NCBI RefSeq assembly: GCF_963422335.1
Contig: NZ_OY729424.1
Span: forward strand, 3,596,001 to 3,660,000
Direction: 5' to 3'
DNA: 64,000 nt
Source of the DNA: an uncultured Roseateles sp.
GTDB taxonomy: Bacteria > Pseudomonadota > Gammaproteobacteria > Burkholderiales > Burkholderiaceae_C
Position numbers and translations under genes: made by a program. The notes below the pieces were generated by a model. The model saw nothing but the letters and a program-made list of their open reading frames with translations, ran no database searches and was not told the origin of the DNA. Positions 45,889 through 53,160 of this stretch are shown one piece after another (position 1 is the first letter of the stretch; every line of letters begins with the position of its first letter).

Positions 45889-46524
45889 CTACTTCTTGCG
45901 GAAGTGGGAGTAGGCCCCCATCGTTGCGCCAACTACGGCGCCTGCGGCGGGGCCAATAAGTGGAATAGGAATAGCAATCGCTGCACCAACCGCTGCTCCC
46001 GCAGCAGTATCTTTTACCAACTCGGATGACGCGACCTGTTTCGCGAGGGAGCCAGCCTCCTGGGCCACCTCCTTCGTAATGGCAATGCCTTTCTCAGTCA
46101 TGATTCTCAAGTCTTCTTGATCGACTACACCGTCTCCATTCTGATCAAGAGCTGCCGTCGCGACTGTTGATGCGCTGCGTTTGAATGCCGCTGCAGCCTT
46201 AGAGAACGCAGAACCTGATGCGCCCGCTGCGTCCTTGGCAGAATTGGACAAGCGACCAGCCAAGCTTGACGCAGCTGCAAGCGATTTGCGAGTGTTGTCC
46301 CCGGCGACGACAACAGCGGAGTTGATCGCGACTCCCGTAGCCTTTACGCCTTGGCTGAGCTTTTCACCTGCGAATTGTGCTGACGCTACACCCGCTTTTC
46401 TCGCATCGGAACTAGCGCTCGCCACGGTAGCAATAGCAGCTCGCGCACTCGCTACTGCTGCATCCGACAGATCAGTCGCTCCAGTCTTGGCATCTATTTT
46501 CTCGGAGGAAATGGATTTCTTCAT
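45889..46524 (-). CDS. Ala-rich protein with one EF-hand loop and a glycine-zipper tail (unknown function)
   Basis: 211 residues, not recognised as a named family. Residues 15-120 are Ala/Ser-rich and strongly helical. Residues 127-138 (DQNGDGVVDQED) are a complete EF-hand calcium loop with acidic or Asn ligands at positions 1, 3, 5, 9 and 12. The C-terminal 35 residues (GAAVGAAIAIPIPLIGPAAG, then AVVGATMGAYSHFRKK) are a hydrophobic glycine-zipper hairpin of the kind that inserts in membranes, ending in a basic tail. There is no N-terminal signal peptide. This could be a membrane-acting protein switched by calcium, but that is inference. Base composition is more AT-rich than the core genes. 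Confidence 0.65.
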   Translation of the reverse strand: MKKSISSEKIDAKTGATDLSDAAVASARAAIATVASASSDARKAGVASAQFAGEKLSQGVKATGVAINSAVVVAGDNTRKSLAAASSLAGRLSNSAKDAAGASGSAFSKAAAAFKRSASTVATAALDQNGDGVVDQEDLRIMTEKGIAITKEVAQEAGSLAKQVASSELVKDTAAGAAVGAAIAIPIPLIGPAAGAVVGATMGAYSHFRKK

Positions 46525-46615
46525 TGGTTCTACCCTTGAGTGCGACTGGATGGTGACATGGCTGCGAGGCCTTTGAACCTAGCGTCTCTACCGGTGCGCG
46601 ACGCCACTCGTGCTA

Positions 46616-46981
46616 CTAGCCCGTGTGCGTATTCGCTGCCGTCCGGATGGCCGGTAAGTACCGGAGCAGTTCCGGGAGTGCGGTTTGGGTGGTTTCCCAA
46701 ACAACATCAAGGTTGATGTCGAAGTACCCATGGGCAATGCGATTCCGCATGCCCTTCATGCTGCGCCAGGGCACGTCGGCGTGCATGGCCAGGAACGGCT
46801 CATGGTCCTTCAGCAGTTTGGTCGCGGCTTCGCCAATGATCACCAGGTTCAGGATGACGGCTTGCTGCGTGCGTTTGTCTGCGAGGAACTCTTCCTTGGA
46901 AAGGCCTGCGGTGTAAGAGCAGGCTTGGCGAGCCGCCTCGATGATGTGGTCAAGGTAGTCGGTCAGCCGACTCTCGCTCAT
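46616..46981 (-). CDS. HEPN-domain toxin, HepT/DUF86 family
   Basis: 121-residue HEPN ribonuclease of the DUF86/HepT type. The catalytic motif RX4HXY is intact: R79, H84 and Y86 in MRNRIAHGYFDIN. Upstream helices carry the family pattern LVIIGEAATKLL. HepT cleaves RNA and is held inactive by AMP added to its Tyr by the paired MntA enzyme. The start ATG at 46981 overlaps the mntA stop (ATGA), the usual antitoxin-then-toxin order for this type. Confidence 0.92.
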   Translation of the reverse strand: MSESRLTDYLDHIIEAARQACSYTAGLSKEEFLADKRTQQAVILNLVIIGEAATKLLKDHEPFLAMHADVPWRSMKGMRNRIAHGYFDINLDVVWETTQTALPELLRYLPAIRTAANTHTG

Positions 46982-47268
46982 ACCGGGCAAGCTTCTGCCA
47001 ATACCTGATCGCGAAACCTCGTTGGTAGATCGCCCGGGGTCAGGAGATCGACCGGAACGCCAAGAAGATCTTCGAGTTCGACCTGCAGTCCACCAAGGTC
47101 GAACAAGGTGGTGCCGGGCAGCGGATCGACCAACAGATCCAGGTCGCTGCCGTCGGTGTCATCGCCACGTAGCGCGGAGCCAAACACACGCAGGTTGGCC
47201 GAGCGATACCGCTGCACCACTTCGCGCAGCAGGTCGCGCTTTTGCGCAAGTGCGATGGAGGGCCTCAT
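46978..47268 (-). CDS. MNT-domain nucleotidyltransferase antitoxin, MntA family
   Basis: 96-residue minimal nucleotidyltransferase. It has the GSX10DXD motif (G30-S31, then D42 and D44) in VFGSALRG and SDLDLLVD, followed by LEDLLGVPVDLL. In characterised HepT-MntA pairs this enzyme transfers AMP to the toxin tyrosine and so neutralises it. The ATG at 47268 lies 27 bases below the 3' end of ffs, so the pair may depend on read-through from the RNA gene. Longer in-frame extensions would run through ffs and were rejected. Confidence 0.9.
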   Translation of the reverse strand: MRPSIALAQKRDLLREVVQRYRSANLRVFGSALRGDDTDGSDLDLLVDPLPGTTLFDLGGLQVELEDLLGVPVDLLTPGDLPTRFRDQVLAEACPV

Positions 47269-47294
47269 TGGCGGCGGCTTTTGGAATAGGGGTT

Positions 47295-47389
47295 GACGAG
47301 CCTTACCCCCGGCACTGGTCACAACAGTTAGGGCTGCTTGGTTCCCCACCTGACCCGGTTGGCCGTGCTTCCATGCGAGGAGGCCCGTC
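47295..47389 (-). ncRNA. ffs: Signal recognition particle 4.5S RNA
   Basis: On the minus strand the RNA starts GACGGGCCT and ends AGGCTCGTC, which pair to close a long hairpin. The interior carries the conserved Ffh-binding region: GGGTCAGG, then GGGGAACC, then AAGCAGCC, as in bacterial 4.5S RNAs. It binds Ffh to form the SRP, which brings inner-membrane proteins to the translocon. In related bacteria ffs is commonly near dnaX, as here (dnaX starts at 49763). Ends are estimated from base pairing to within a few bases. Confidence 0.88.
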
Positions 47390-47396
47390 AGCGCTG

Positions 47397-47402
47397 ATTG
47401 TA
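47397..47402 (-). promoter_or_regulatory. -10 element of the ffs promoter
   Basis: Minus-strand TACAAT, positioned so that transcription would start at about 47389-47390, the predicted first base of the 4.5S RNA. No good -35 is seen at normal spacing (TCGGAG at 47420-47425). Confidence 0.5.
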
Positions 47403-47441
47403 TGCGAGCCGGAGGGGTGCTCCGAGCCGGCCGGTGCAAAT

Positions 47442-48596
47442 CTAGTCGCAGATCGAACCGGCGGGCAGGGCCTGGGGCAGGCGCAGGCCACGCTGCCTGA
47501 AGGCGATCTCGCTGCGGCCGGGGGCCGCCAGAACCAGTTCCAGGTCGGCCTCGGTGTAGTCGCGGCGTTGCAGGCGCTTGAGCAGGCTTGGCTGCAATAT
47601 CGCCTCGAAGCGTATGGCGCCGGCCGACTTGGCGTCGACATGGGCATTGACTTCGACCGGCTGGGGCGCCGAGCCGGCCAGGCGAAGGGTCAGCAGCCAC
47701 AGGCCGGGCTCGGTGGCTTGCCAGCCGAGGTTGAAGCTGGCCGACTTCAGGCAGTCGCCGGAGCCGGTCACCAGGTTCAGAGCGCTTCGCAGGCTTTTGG
47801 CATGCGGGGCCGGGCTGACCTGCAGCGTCCGCTTTGCCTGCAGGGTGACGAGGCGCTGCCGGCTGTCGGGCAGCGCCAGGCCCACGCTCAGCTGATGAAG
47901 GCCGGCCTGCAGTGGCTGGTACTCGGCGAAGAAGTGACCGGGCTCCAGATTGATGCGCTGGCCGCGTCCGTTGCGCAGATCGCCGGTCATCGTGAGTGTC
48001 TGCGCCGGCGCGGCGCCCGGGGGGCGTATCAGCAGCAGGGGCCGCACGTCATCACGCACCAGGCCGTGGTCGAACACGGTCAGATCGATCAGACCGACAC
48101 CCCCTTCGGGCACCGGGCGCTTGGGCGCGTTCAGCAGCAGTTCAAAGCGCGGCAGCTGCCGTGCCAGCAGGGTCAGCGACTCGCGACCGCTGGCCTTGCC
48201 ATGGTCAACGGTGAGCCGCCATACGCCGGCTGCCGGATCACGCTGCTCGGGCAGCAGATAGGCGTCGCCCAGCTCGGGGTGCTGACGCTGCTGCCGGGTG
48301 AGGCTGATAACCTGTGCCGGGCTCCAGGCCAGCGCAGGCGCCCCGGGAGGCTGGAGCCGGATGGCTAGCAGCGGCAGTGTGCTGTCGAACTGGATCAGCA
48401 GGCGGCTGTCGCTGTCGCCCTGGATCGGAATGTCGATCGCGCTCTGCTGTGCGCCACTGGGCGGCCGCAGGATTTGCGGCAGGGCCTGGCCGCCGGCTTG
48501 CGTCCCGGTGGCCAGGGCCAGCAGCACCGCGGCGCAACGCAGGGCGCGCCGGGTGAGGGACCCGCGCTCAGCGCAGCTGCAACGAGTCGTCGCCAA
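47442..48596 (-). CDS. Hypothetical secreted protein
   Basis: 384 residues with a Sec signal peptide (RRALRCAAVLLALATGTQAGG) and no family I can name. The mature part looks like several beta-sandwich domains: strand-rich segments such as LLIQFDSTLPLLAIRLQPPG, VWRLTVDHGK and GLWLLTLRLAGSAP. A single Cys near the end (GSICD) and Cys-containing GSGDCLKS could form a disulfide. The start is a TTG at 48596 that overlaps the end of the AIR-synthase-like gene by 29 bases; a start further in (CTG or GTG near 48540) is possible. Cotranscription with the upstream gene is likely. Confidence 0.6.
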   Translation of the reverse strand: MATTRCSCAERGSLTRRALRCAAVLLALATGTQAGGQALPQILRPPSGAQQSAIDIPIQGDSDSRLLIQFDSTLPLLAIRLQPPGAPALAWSPAQVISLTRQQRQHPELGDAYLLPEQRDPAAGVWRLTVDHGKASGRESLTLLARQLPRFELLLNAPKRPVPEGGVGLIDLTVFDHGLVRDDVRPLLLIRPPGAAPAQTLTMTGDLRNGRGQRINLEPGHFFAEYQPLQAGLHQLSVGLALPDSRQRLVTLQAKRTLQVSPAPHAKSLRSALNLVTGSGDCLKSASFNLGWQATEPGLWLLTLRLAGSAPQPVEVNAHVDAKSAGAIRFEAILQPSLLKRLQRRDYTEADLELVLAAPGRSEIAFRQRGLRLPQALPAGSICD

Positions 48597-49692
48597 ACTG
48601 GAGGCCCAGCGGCTCGATCAGCAGCTGCTTGGGGCCTGCCTCGATCTGGCCGGCGACCCAGGCGTCCACGCCCTGGGCCTTGGCCACCTCCACGGTGCGC
48701 TGGGCGTCGGCGGCCGGCACGAAGATGGCAAAGCCGGCACCCATATTCAGCGTCGAATAGGCCTCGCGGTCGTCCTGCTTGGCATGTTGCTGCATGAACT
48801 TCAGCACCGGCGTGACCGGGGGCACGGTGTGGATGCGGTAGGTGAACTGGCCGGGGTGGCGCAGCAGCTTGCGCCAGCCGTGGCCGGTGATGTTGGCGCA
48901 GTAGTGCGGCTGGATGCCGGCCTTGAACAGCGCCTCGGTCACCGGCGAGTACAGCACCGTCGGCGCCAGCAGCGCGTCGCCATACGTCAAGCCGGGCTCG
49001 ATCTCGGTCAGATAGCCCTGGGGCAGGCGCTCCACCAGCTTGCGCGCCAGGCTCAGGCCGTTGGCATGGATGCCGCTGGAGGTCAGCAGCACGATGGCGT
49101 CGCCTGGTGCCAGCTTGTCGCCGACCGACAGGCGCTCCTTCGGGTTGATCAGGCCGGTGCAGCTGGCGGCCAGGTCGATGCGGCCGGCTTCGACGATGCC
49201 GGCCAGGGCCGGCGTCTCGCCGCCGCCCCAGGCCACCTGGCAGACGTCGCAGGCCTTCTTCCAGCCCTCGACCAGGCTTTGCGCGCGCAGCTTGTCGCCG
49301 AACCACTCGGAGCCGCCGGCGGCCCAGTAGGCCTGCACCACCAGCGGCGTGGCGCCGACGGTGATCAGGTCATTGATGGCCATGGCGATGGTGTCCTGGG
49401 CGATGCTGGCGTAGTAGCTCTTGCCGGTCAGCTGGTACATCTCGTCGGCGACCAGGGTCTTGGTGCCCAGGCATTCGACGATGGAGGCCAGGTAGAAGGG
49501 GCCGACATCAACCACATAGGCCGATTCGCCGCGCGAGGCCGGCACCTCGCTGAAGCCGTGGCCGGCCAGATGGGCGCCGGTGGCGGCGGCGGCGCGCTGG
49601 GCGGCCACCTTCAGCGGGTCGATCAAATCGTAGTTGACCCCCGCCTGTTCGTAGCTGAGGGTATCGGAGGAGGAGGGGGCATGGGTACTCAT
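48568..49692 (-). CDS. AIR synthase (PurM)-family protein, divergent
   Basis: 374-residue ATP-dependent enzyme of the PurM/SelD fold. The AIR-synthase features are present: SYEQAGVNYDLIDPLK start, GTKTLVADE in the glycine-rich loop, AMAINDLITVGATPLV, WGGGETPALAGIV and SSGIHANGLSLARKLV. It differs from typical PurM in the first 60 residues and the substrate loop (YVVDVGPFYLASIVECLGTK instead of the usual GTDGVGTKL). It may be a second PurM-like enzyme with another substrate, or a lineage-specific purine enzyme; the sequence cannot decide. It is divergent from dnaX with 70 bases between the starts. Confidence 0.78.
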   Translation of the reverse strand: MSTHAPSSSDTLSYEQAGVNYDLIDPLKVAAQRAAAATGAHLAGHGFSEVPASRGESAYVVDVGPFYLASIVECLGTKTLVADEMYQLTGKSYYASIAQDTIAMAINDLITVGATPLVVQAYWAAGGSEWFGDKLRAQSLVEGWKKACDVCQVAWGGGETPALAGIVEAGRIDLAASCTGLINPKERLSVGDKLAPGDAIVLLTSSGIHANGLSLARKLVERLPQGYLTEIEPGLTYGDALLAPTVLYSPVTEALFKAGIQPHYCANITGHGWRKLLRHPGQFTYRIHTVPPVTPVLKFMQQHAKQDDREAYSTLNMGAGFAIFVPAADAQRTVEVAKAQGVDAWVAGQIEAGPKQLLIEPLGLQFGDDSLQLR

Positions 49693-49762
49693 GGGGCGAG
49701 ATTATCGGTCACCTCGCCCCGAGGCCCGGCCGGGCCACTGGCGCGCCCGTAGAATCGCCGCC

Positions 49763-51754
49763 ATGAGCTACCTGGTTCTCGCCCGCAAATACCGTCCCCG
49801 CAGTTTCGAAGAACTGGTCGGGCAGGAGCATGTCGTGCAGGCGCTGGCCAATGCGCTGACGCAGCAGCGGCTGCACCATGCCTATCTGTTCACCGGTACG
49901 CGGGGCGTGGGCAAGACCACGGTCTCGCGCCTGCTGGCCAAGAGCCTGAACTGCACCGGGCCCGACGGCCAGGGTGGCATCACCGCCCACCCCTGCGGCG
50001 TGTGCGAGGCCTGCCGCGACATCGACGCCGGCCGCTTCGTCGACTACGTCGAGCTGGACGCGGCCTCGAATCGCGGCGTCGAAGAGATCTCGCAGCTGCT
50101 GGACCAGTCGGTCTACAAGCCGGTGGTGGGCCGCTTCAAGGTCTACATGATCGACGAAGTGCACATGCTCTCCAACACCGCCTTCAACGCGATGCTGAAG
50201 ACGCTGGAGGAGCCGCCCGAGTACCTGAAATTCGTGCTCGCCACCACCGACCCGCAAAAAGTGCCGGTCACCGTGCTGAGCCGCTGCCTGCAGTTCAATC
50301 TGCGGCCGATGGCGCCGCAGACGGTGCACGAGCATCTGCAGCGCGTGCTGGCCGACGAGAACGTACCGGTCGATGCCGGCTCGCTGCGCCTGCTGGCCCG
50401 GGCTGCACGCGGCTCGATGCGCGATGGCCTGTCGCTGGCCGATCAGGCGATTGCCTTCGGCTCGGGCGAGCTGAAGGAGGCCGGCGTGCGCCAGATGCTG
50501 GGGGCCGTCGATCGCAGCCATGTGATCGCGCTGATCGATGCGCTGGCGGCCAGCAATGGCCCCGAGGTGGTGGCGATTGCCGACCGCCTGCGGGCGCAGG
50601 GCTTGTCGGCCTCTGGCACCTTGGAAGACCTGGCCAGCCTGCTGCAGCAGATGGCAGTGGAGCGCGCCGCGCCGGGCAGTGCCGACGCGGCCGACCCCGA
50701 AACACCTGAGATGCAGCGCGTCGCGCGCCTGCTGCCCTCCGACGAGATTCAGCTGATGTACAGCATGGCCCTGCACGGCCGCGCCGAGCTGGGCCTGGCG
50801 CCCGACGAATACGGCGGCCTGGTGATGGTGCTGCTGCGCATGCTCAGCTTCCGGCCCGAGGGCGGCGGGCGCGGCGCCTCTGCGGCGCCGACCGAGGCAA
50901 CGCCGCCGGCCCGTGCGCCGGCGATGGCCGCAGCAGCAAGCGCCGCCAGCCCGGCGCCGGCTGCTCCTGCAGCGCCTGTAGCGAGTACCGCGGCCCTGAT
51001 GGCCGAGCCGGTGCGGGCCGAGGCCCGGGCGCCGGCTCAAGTGGCTGCCCCGCCGTCGAAATATTCACCCCCGCCGGCACCGTCCGCTCCTATCGTCATG
51101 GCGCGCGAGCCGGCCACACCGAGCCCGCCTCCCAGCCCGCCCGCACCCAGGCCTGCGCCGCCGCCGGCCGCCGCCAGCGACGATGTGCCGCCCTGGATGG
51201 ACGCGCCAATGGCCGATGAAGAGGGTATGGCCATGCCCGCAAGTGCGGCCCCGGCCGAGCCTGCGCGCCGCGCACCACCGGCAGCGTCGGCTCCGCCAGC
51301 GCCCGTGCAGCAGAGCCCGGCCGCACCCCAGTCCACCGCAGGCGAGCCGATCAGTATCCAGGCCACAGCCCTGGGCGAGCGCTGGTACCAGACCGTCAAG
51401 CAGCTGGGCCTGGTGGCGATGGCGCGCGAGGTCGCGCTGCAGGCCGAGTGCGTGGCCATCGAGCAGGACGGCGAGACGCAGGTCTGGCGTTTTCGCATCG
51501 AGCGTGAATCGCTGCGCGCCCCGGTGCTTAAAGACAAGCTGCAGGCCGCGCTGGTGGCTCATCTCGGCCTGGAGTTGCGCATCGAGCTGGAGGCCGGCCC
51601 GGCGCTGGATTCGCCGGCGCTGCGCGATGCCGCCGAGGGTCAGCGGCGCCAGCTGGATGCTGAAGCGATCATTTTCAACGACCCGCTGGTGCAGCAGATG
51701 CTGAGCCAGTTCAAGACGGCGCGCGTTGTGCCCGGGTCGATCAAACCTCACTGA
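49763..51754 (+). CDS. dnaX: DNA polymerase III subunits tau/gamma
   Basis: Clamp-loader ATPase of 663 residues. Walker A is GTRGVGKT (45-52), followed by a zinc module (CTGPDGQGG..CGVCEAC), Walker B MIDEVHML and the SRC sensor (TVLSRCLQF). An Ala/Pro-rich linker (about 375-540) leads to a C-terminal tau domain. The ATG at 49763 (MSYLVLARKYRP) is the family start. The first gene of the dnaX-ybaB-recR group. Confidence 0.97.
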   Translation: MSYLVLARKYRPRSFEELVGQEHVVQALANALTQQRLHHAYLFTGTRGVGKTTVSRLLAKSLNCTGPDGQGGITAHPCGVCEACRDIDAGRFVDYVELDAASNRGVEEISQLLDQSVYKPVVGRFKVYMIDEVHMLSNTAFNAMLKTLEEPPEYLKFVLATTDPQKVPVTVLSRCLQFNLRPMAPQTVHEHLQRVLADENVPVDAGSLRLLARAARGSMRDGLSLADQAIAFGSGELKEAGVRQMLGAVDRSHVIALIDALAASNGPEVVAIADRLRAQGLSASGTLEDLASLLQQMAVERAAPGSADAADPETPEMQRVARLLPSDEIQLMYSMALHGRAELGLAPDEYGGLVMVLLRMLSFRPEGGGRGASAAPTEATPPARAPAMAAAASAASPAPAAPAAPVASTAALMAEPVRAEARAPAQVAAPPSKYSPPPAPSAPIVMAREPATPSPPPSPPAPRPAPPPAAASDDVPPWMDAPMADEEGMAMPASAAPAEPARRAPPAASAPPAPVQQSPAAPQSTAGEPISIQATALGERWYQTVKQLGLVAMAREVALQAECVAIEQDGETQVWRFRIERESLRAPVLKDKLQAALVAHLGLELRIELEAGPALDSPALRDAAEGQRRQLDAEAIIFNDPLVQQMLSQFKTARVVPGSIKPH

Positions 51755-51772
51755 ACACCAAGGAGTATCACC

Positions 51773-52099
51773 ATGATGAAGGGTCAACTGGCCGGTCTGA
51801 TGAAGCAGGCCCAAGCCATGCAGGACAACCTGAAGAAGGCGCAGGATGAGCTGGCACTGGTCGAGGTCGAGGGCCAGTCGGGCGCCGGCCTGGTCAAGGT
51901 CACGATGACCTGCAAGCATGACGTCAAGCGCGTGGCCATCGATCCCAGCCTGCTGGCCGATGACAAGGACATGCTGGAAGACCTGGTCGCTGCTGCCTTC
52001 AACGACGCGGTGCGCCGCGCCGAAGAGGTCAGCCAGGCCAAGATGGGCAAGCTGACCGCCGGCATGCCCCTGCCTCCGGGCATGAAGTTCCCGTTTTGA
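51773..52099 (+). CDS. YbaB/EbfC family nucleoid-associated protein
   Basis: 108-residue DNA-binding protein. It has the family pattern: MKGQLAGLMKQAQAMQDNLKKAQ, VEGQSGAGLVKVTMTCKHDVKRVAID, then an acidic helix and the tail MPLPPGMKFPF. It forms a tweezer-shaped dimer that binds DNA. AGGAG lies seven bases before the ATG at 51773; MMKG could also start at 51776. It sits between dnaX and recR, the normal arrangement. Confidence 0.95.
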   Translation: MMKGQLAGLMKQAQAMQDNLKKAQDELALVEVEGQSGAGLVKVTMTCKHDVKRVAIDPSLLADDKDMLEDLVAAAFNDAVRRAEEVSQAKMGKLTAGMPLPPGMKFPF

Positions 52100-52133
52100 A
52101 CCTGCTGGCTGGCGCTGAAGCGAGGGGCTTGCG

Positions 52134-52727
52134 GTGAGCAATGCCCAGCATTCGCTTGACGGCCTGGTCGAGGCGCTGCGGCGCCTGCCCGGCGTTGGCC
52201 AGAAGTCGGCCCAGCGCATGGCCTACCACCTGCTGCAGCATGACCGCGATGGCGCGCGCCAGCTCTCAAGGGCGCTGGGCCAGGCGGCCGATCACATCCT
52301 GCATTGCCAGCGTTGCCACACCTTCACCGAAACGCCGGTGTGCAGCATCTGCCTGGACGAGACCCGCGATGCGCGCCTGCTGTGCGTGATCGAGTCGCCG
52401 GCCGACCAGGCGGCGCTGGAGCGCACCGGCTCCTACCGCGGCTACTACTTCGTGCTGATGGGGCGGGTCAGCCCGCTGGACGGCATTGGCGCGCAAGACA
52501 TCGGCGTGGCCCAGTTGCTGGCGCGCGCCGCTGACGGCAAGGTTGACGAGGTGATTCTCGCCACCAGCTTCACCGCCGAGGGCGAGGCCACCGCCCATGT
52601 GCTGACCCAGGCGCTGAAGGCGCGCGGCCTGCGTGCCACGCGTTTGGCGCGCGGCGTGCCGGTGGGCAGCGAGCTCGAGTATGTGGATCTGGGCACCATT
52701 GCCCATGCATTGGTGGACCGGCGCTGA
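52134..52727 (+). CDS. recR: Recombination protein RecR
   Basis: 197-residue RecFOR partner that helps load RecA on gapped DNA. It has an N-terminal helix-hairpin-helix (LPGVGQKSAQRMAYHLL), a four-Cys zinc finger (C58, C61, C70, C73), and a TOPRIM domain starting LLCVIESPADQAALE with the conserved GSYRGYYFVLMGRVSPLDGIG. The start is a GTG at 52134 with GAGG upstream. Confidence 0.97.
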   Translation: MSNAQHSLDGLVEALRRLPGVGQKSAQRMAYHLLQHDRDGARQLSRALGQAADHILHCQRCHTFTETPVCSICLDETRDARLLCVIESPADQAALERTGSYRGYYFVLMGRVSPLDGIGAQDIGVAQLLARAADGKVDEVILATSFTAEGEATAHVLTQALKARGLRATRLARGVPVGSELEYVDLGTIAHALVDRR

Positions 52728-52755
52728 GCACCGTTCCGCAAGAAAGCCTCAAGAC

Positions 52756-53148
52756 ATGACCCTCGCCAACTACTGCATCATCGCCGCCGGCCTGCTGCCC
52801 ATCGTCTGCGCCGGCATTGCCAAATCCAAGGGCTTTGGCAAGCGCCGCCGCGAGGGTGGCTTCGACAACAACAATCCGCGCGCCTGGCTGGCCAATCTGT
52901 CGGGCTGGCAGGCCCGCGCCAATGCCGCCCAGGCCAATAGCTTCGAGGCGCTGCCGCTGTTCATCGCCGGCGTGCTGGTGGCCCAGCAGATGCAGGCGCC
53001 GCAGGGCCGGGTGGATGCGCTGGCGCTGGCCTTCGTCGCCTCGCGCCTGGTCTTCATCGGCCTCTATCTGGCTGACAAGGCTTCGCTGCGCTCGCTGGCC
53101 TGGACTGTTGGCGTGGGCTGCAGTGTGGCGCTGTTCTTCAGCGCCTGA
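52756..53148 (+). CDS. MAPEG family membrane protein
   Basis: 130-residue inner-membrane protein with four hydrophobic helices and the family features FDNNNPRAWLANLSGWQARANAAQANSFEALPLF. MAPEG proteins include glutathione-dependent enzymes, but this bacterial branch (YecN-like) has no proven reaction. The start ATG at 52756 is 28 bases after recR. Convergent with mltD. Confidence 0.9.
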   Translation: MTLANYCIIAAGLLPIVCAGIAKSKGFGKRRREGGFDNNNPRAWLANLSGWQARANAAQANSFEALPLFIAGVLVAQQMQAPQGRVDALALAFVASRLVFIGLYLADKASLRSLAWTVGVGCSVALFFSA

Positions 53149-53160
53149 CACTGCGTCAGC

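Noticed and set aside
50254..50266. A-rich run in dnaX as a frameshift (tau/gamma) site
   Set aside because: It encodes the conserved DPQKVPVTVL in the ATPase core, far from where programmed frameshifting would make gamma.
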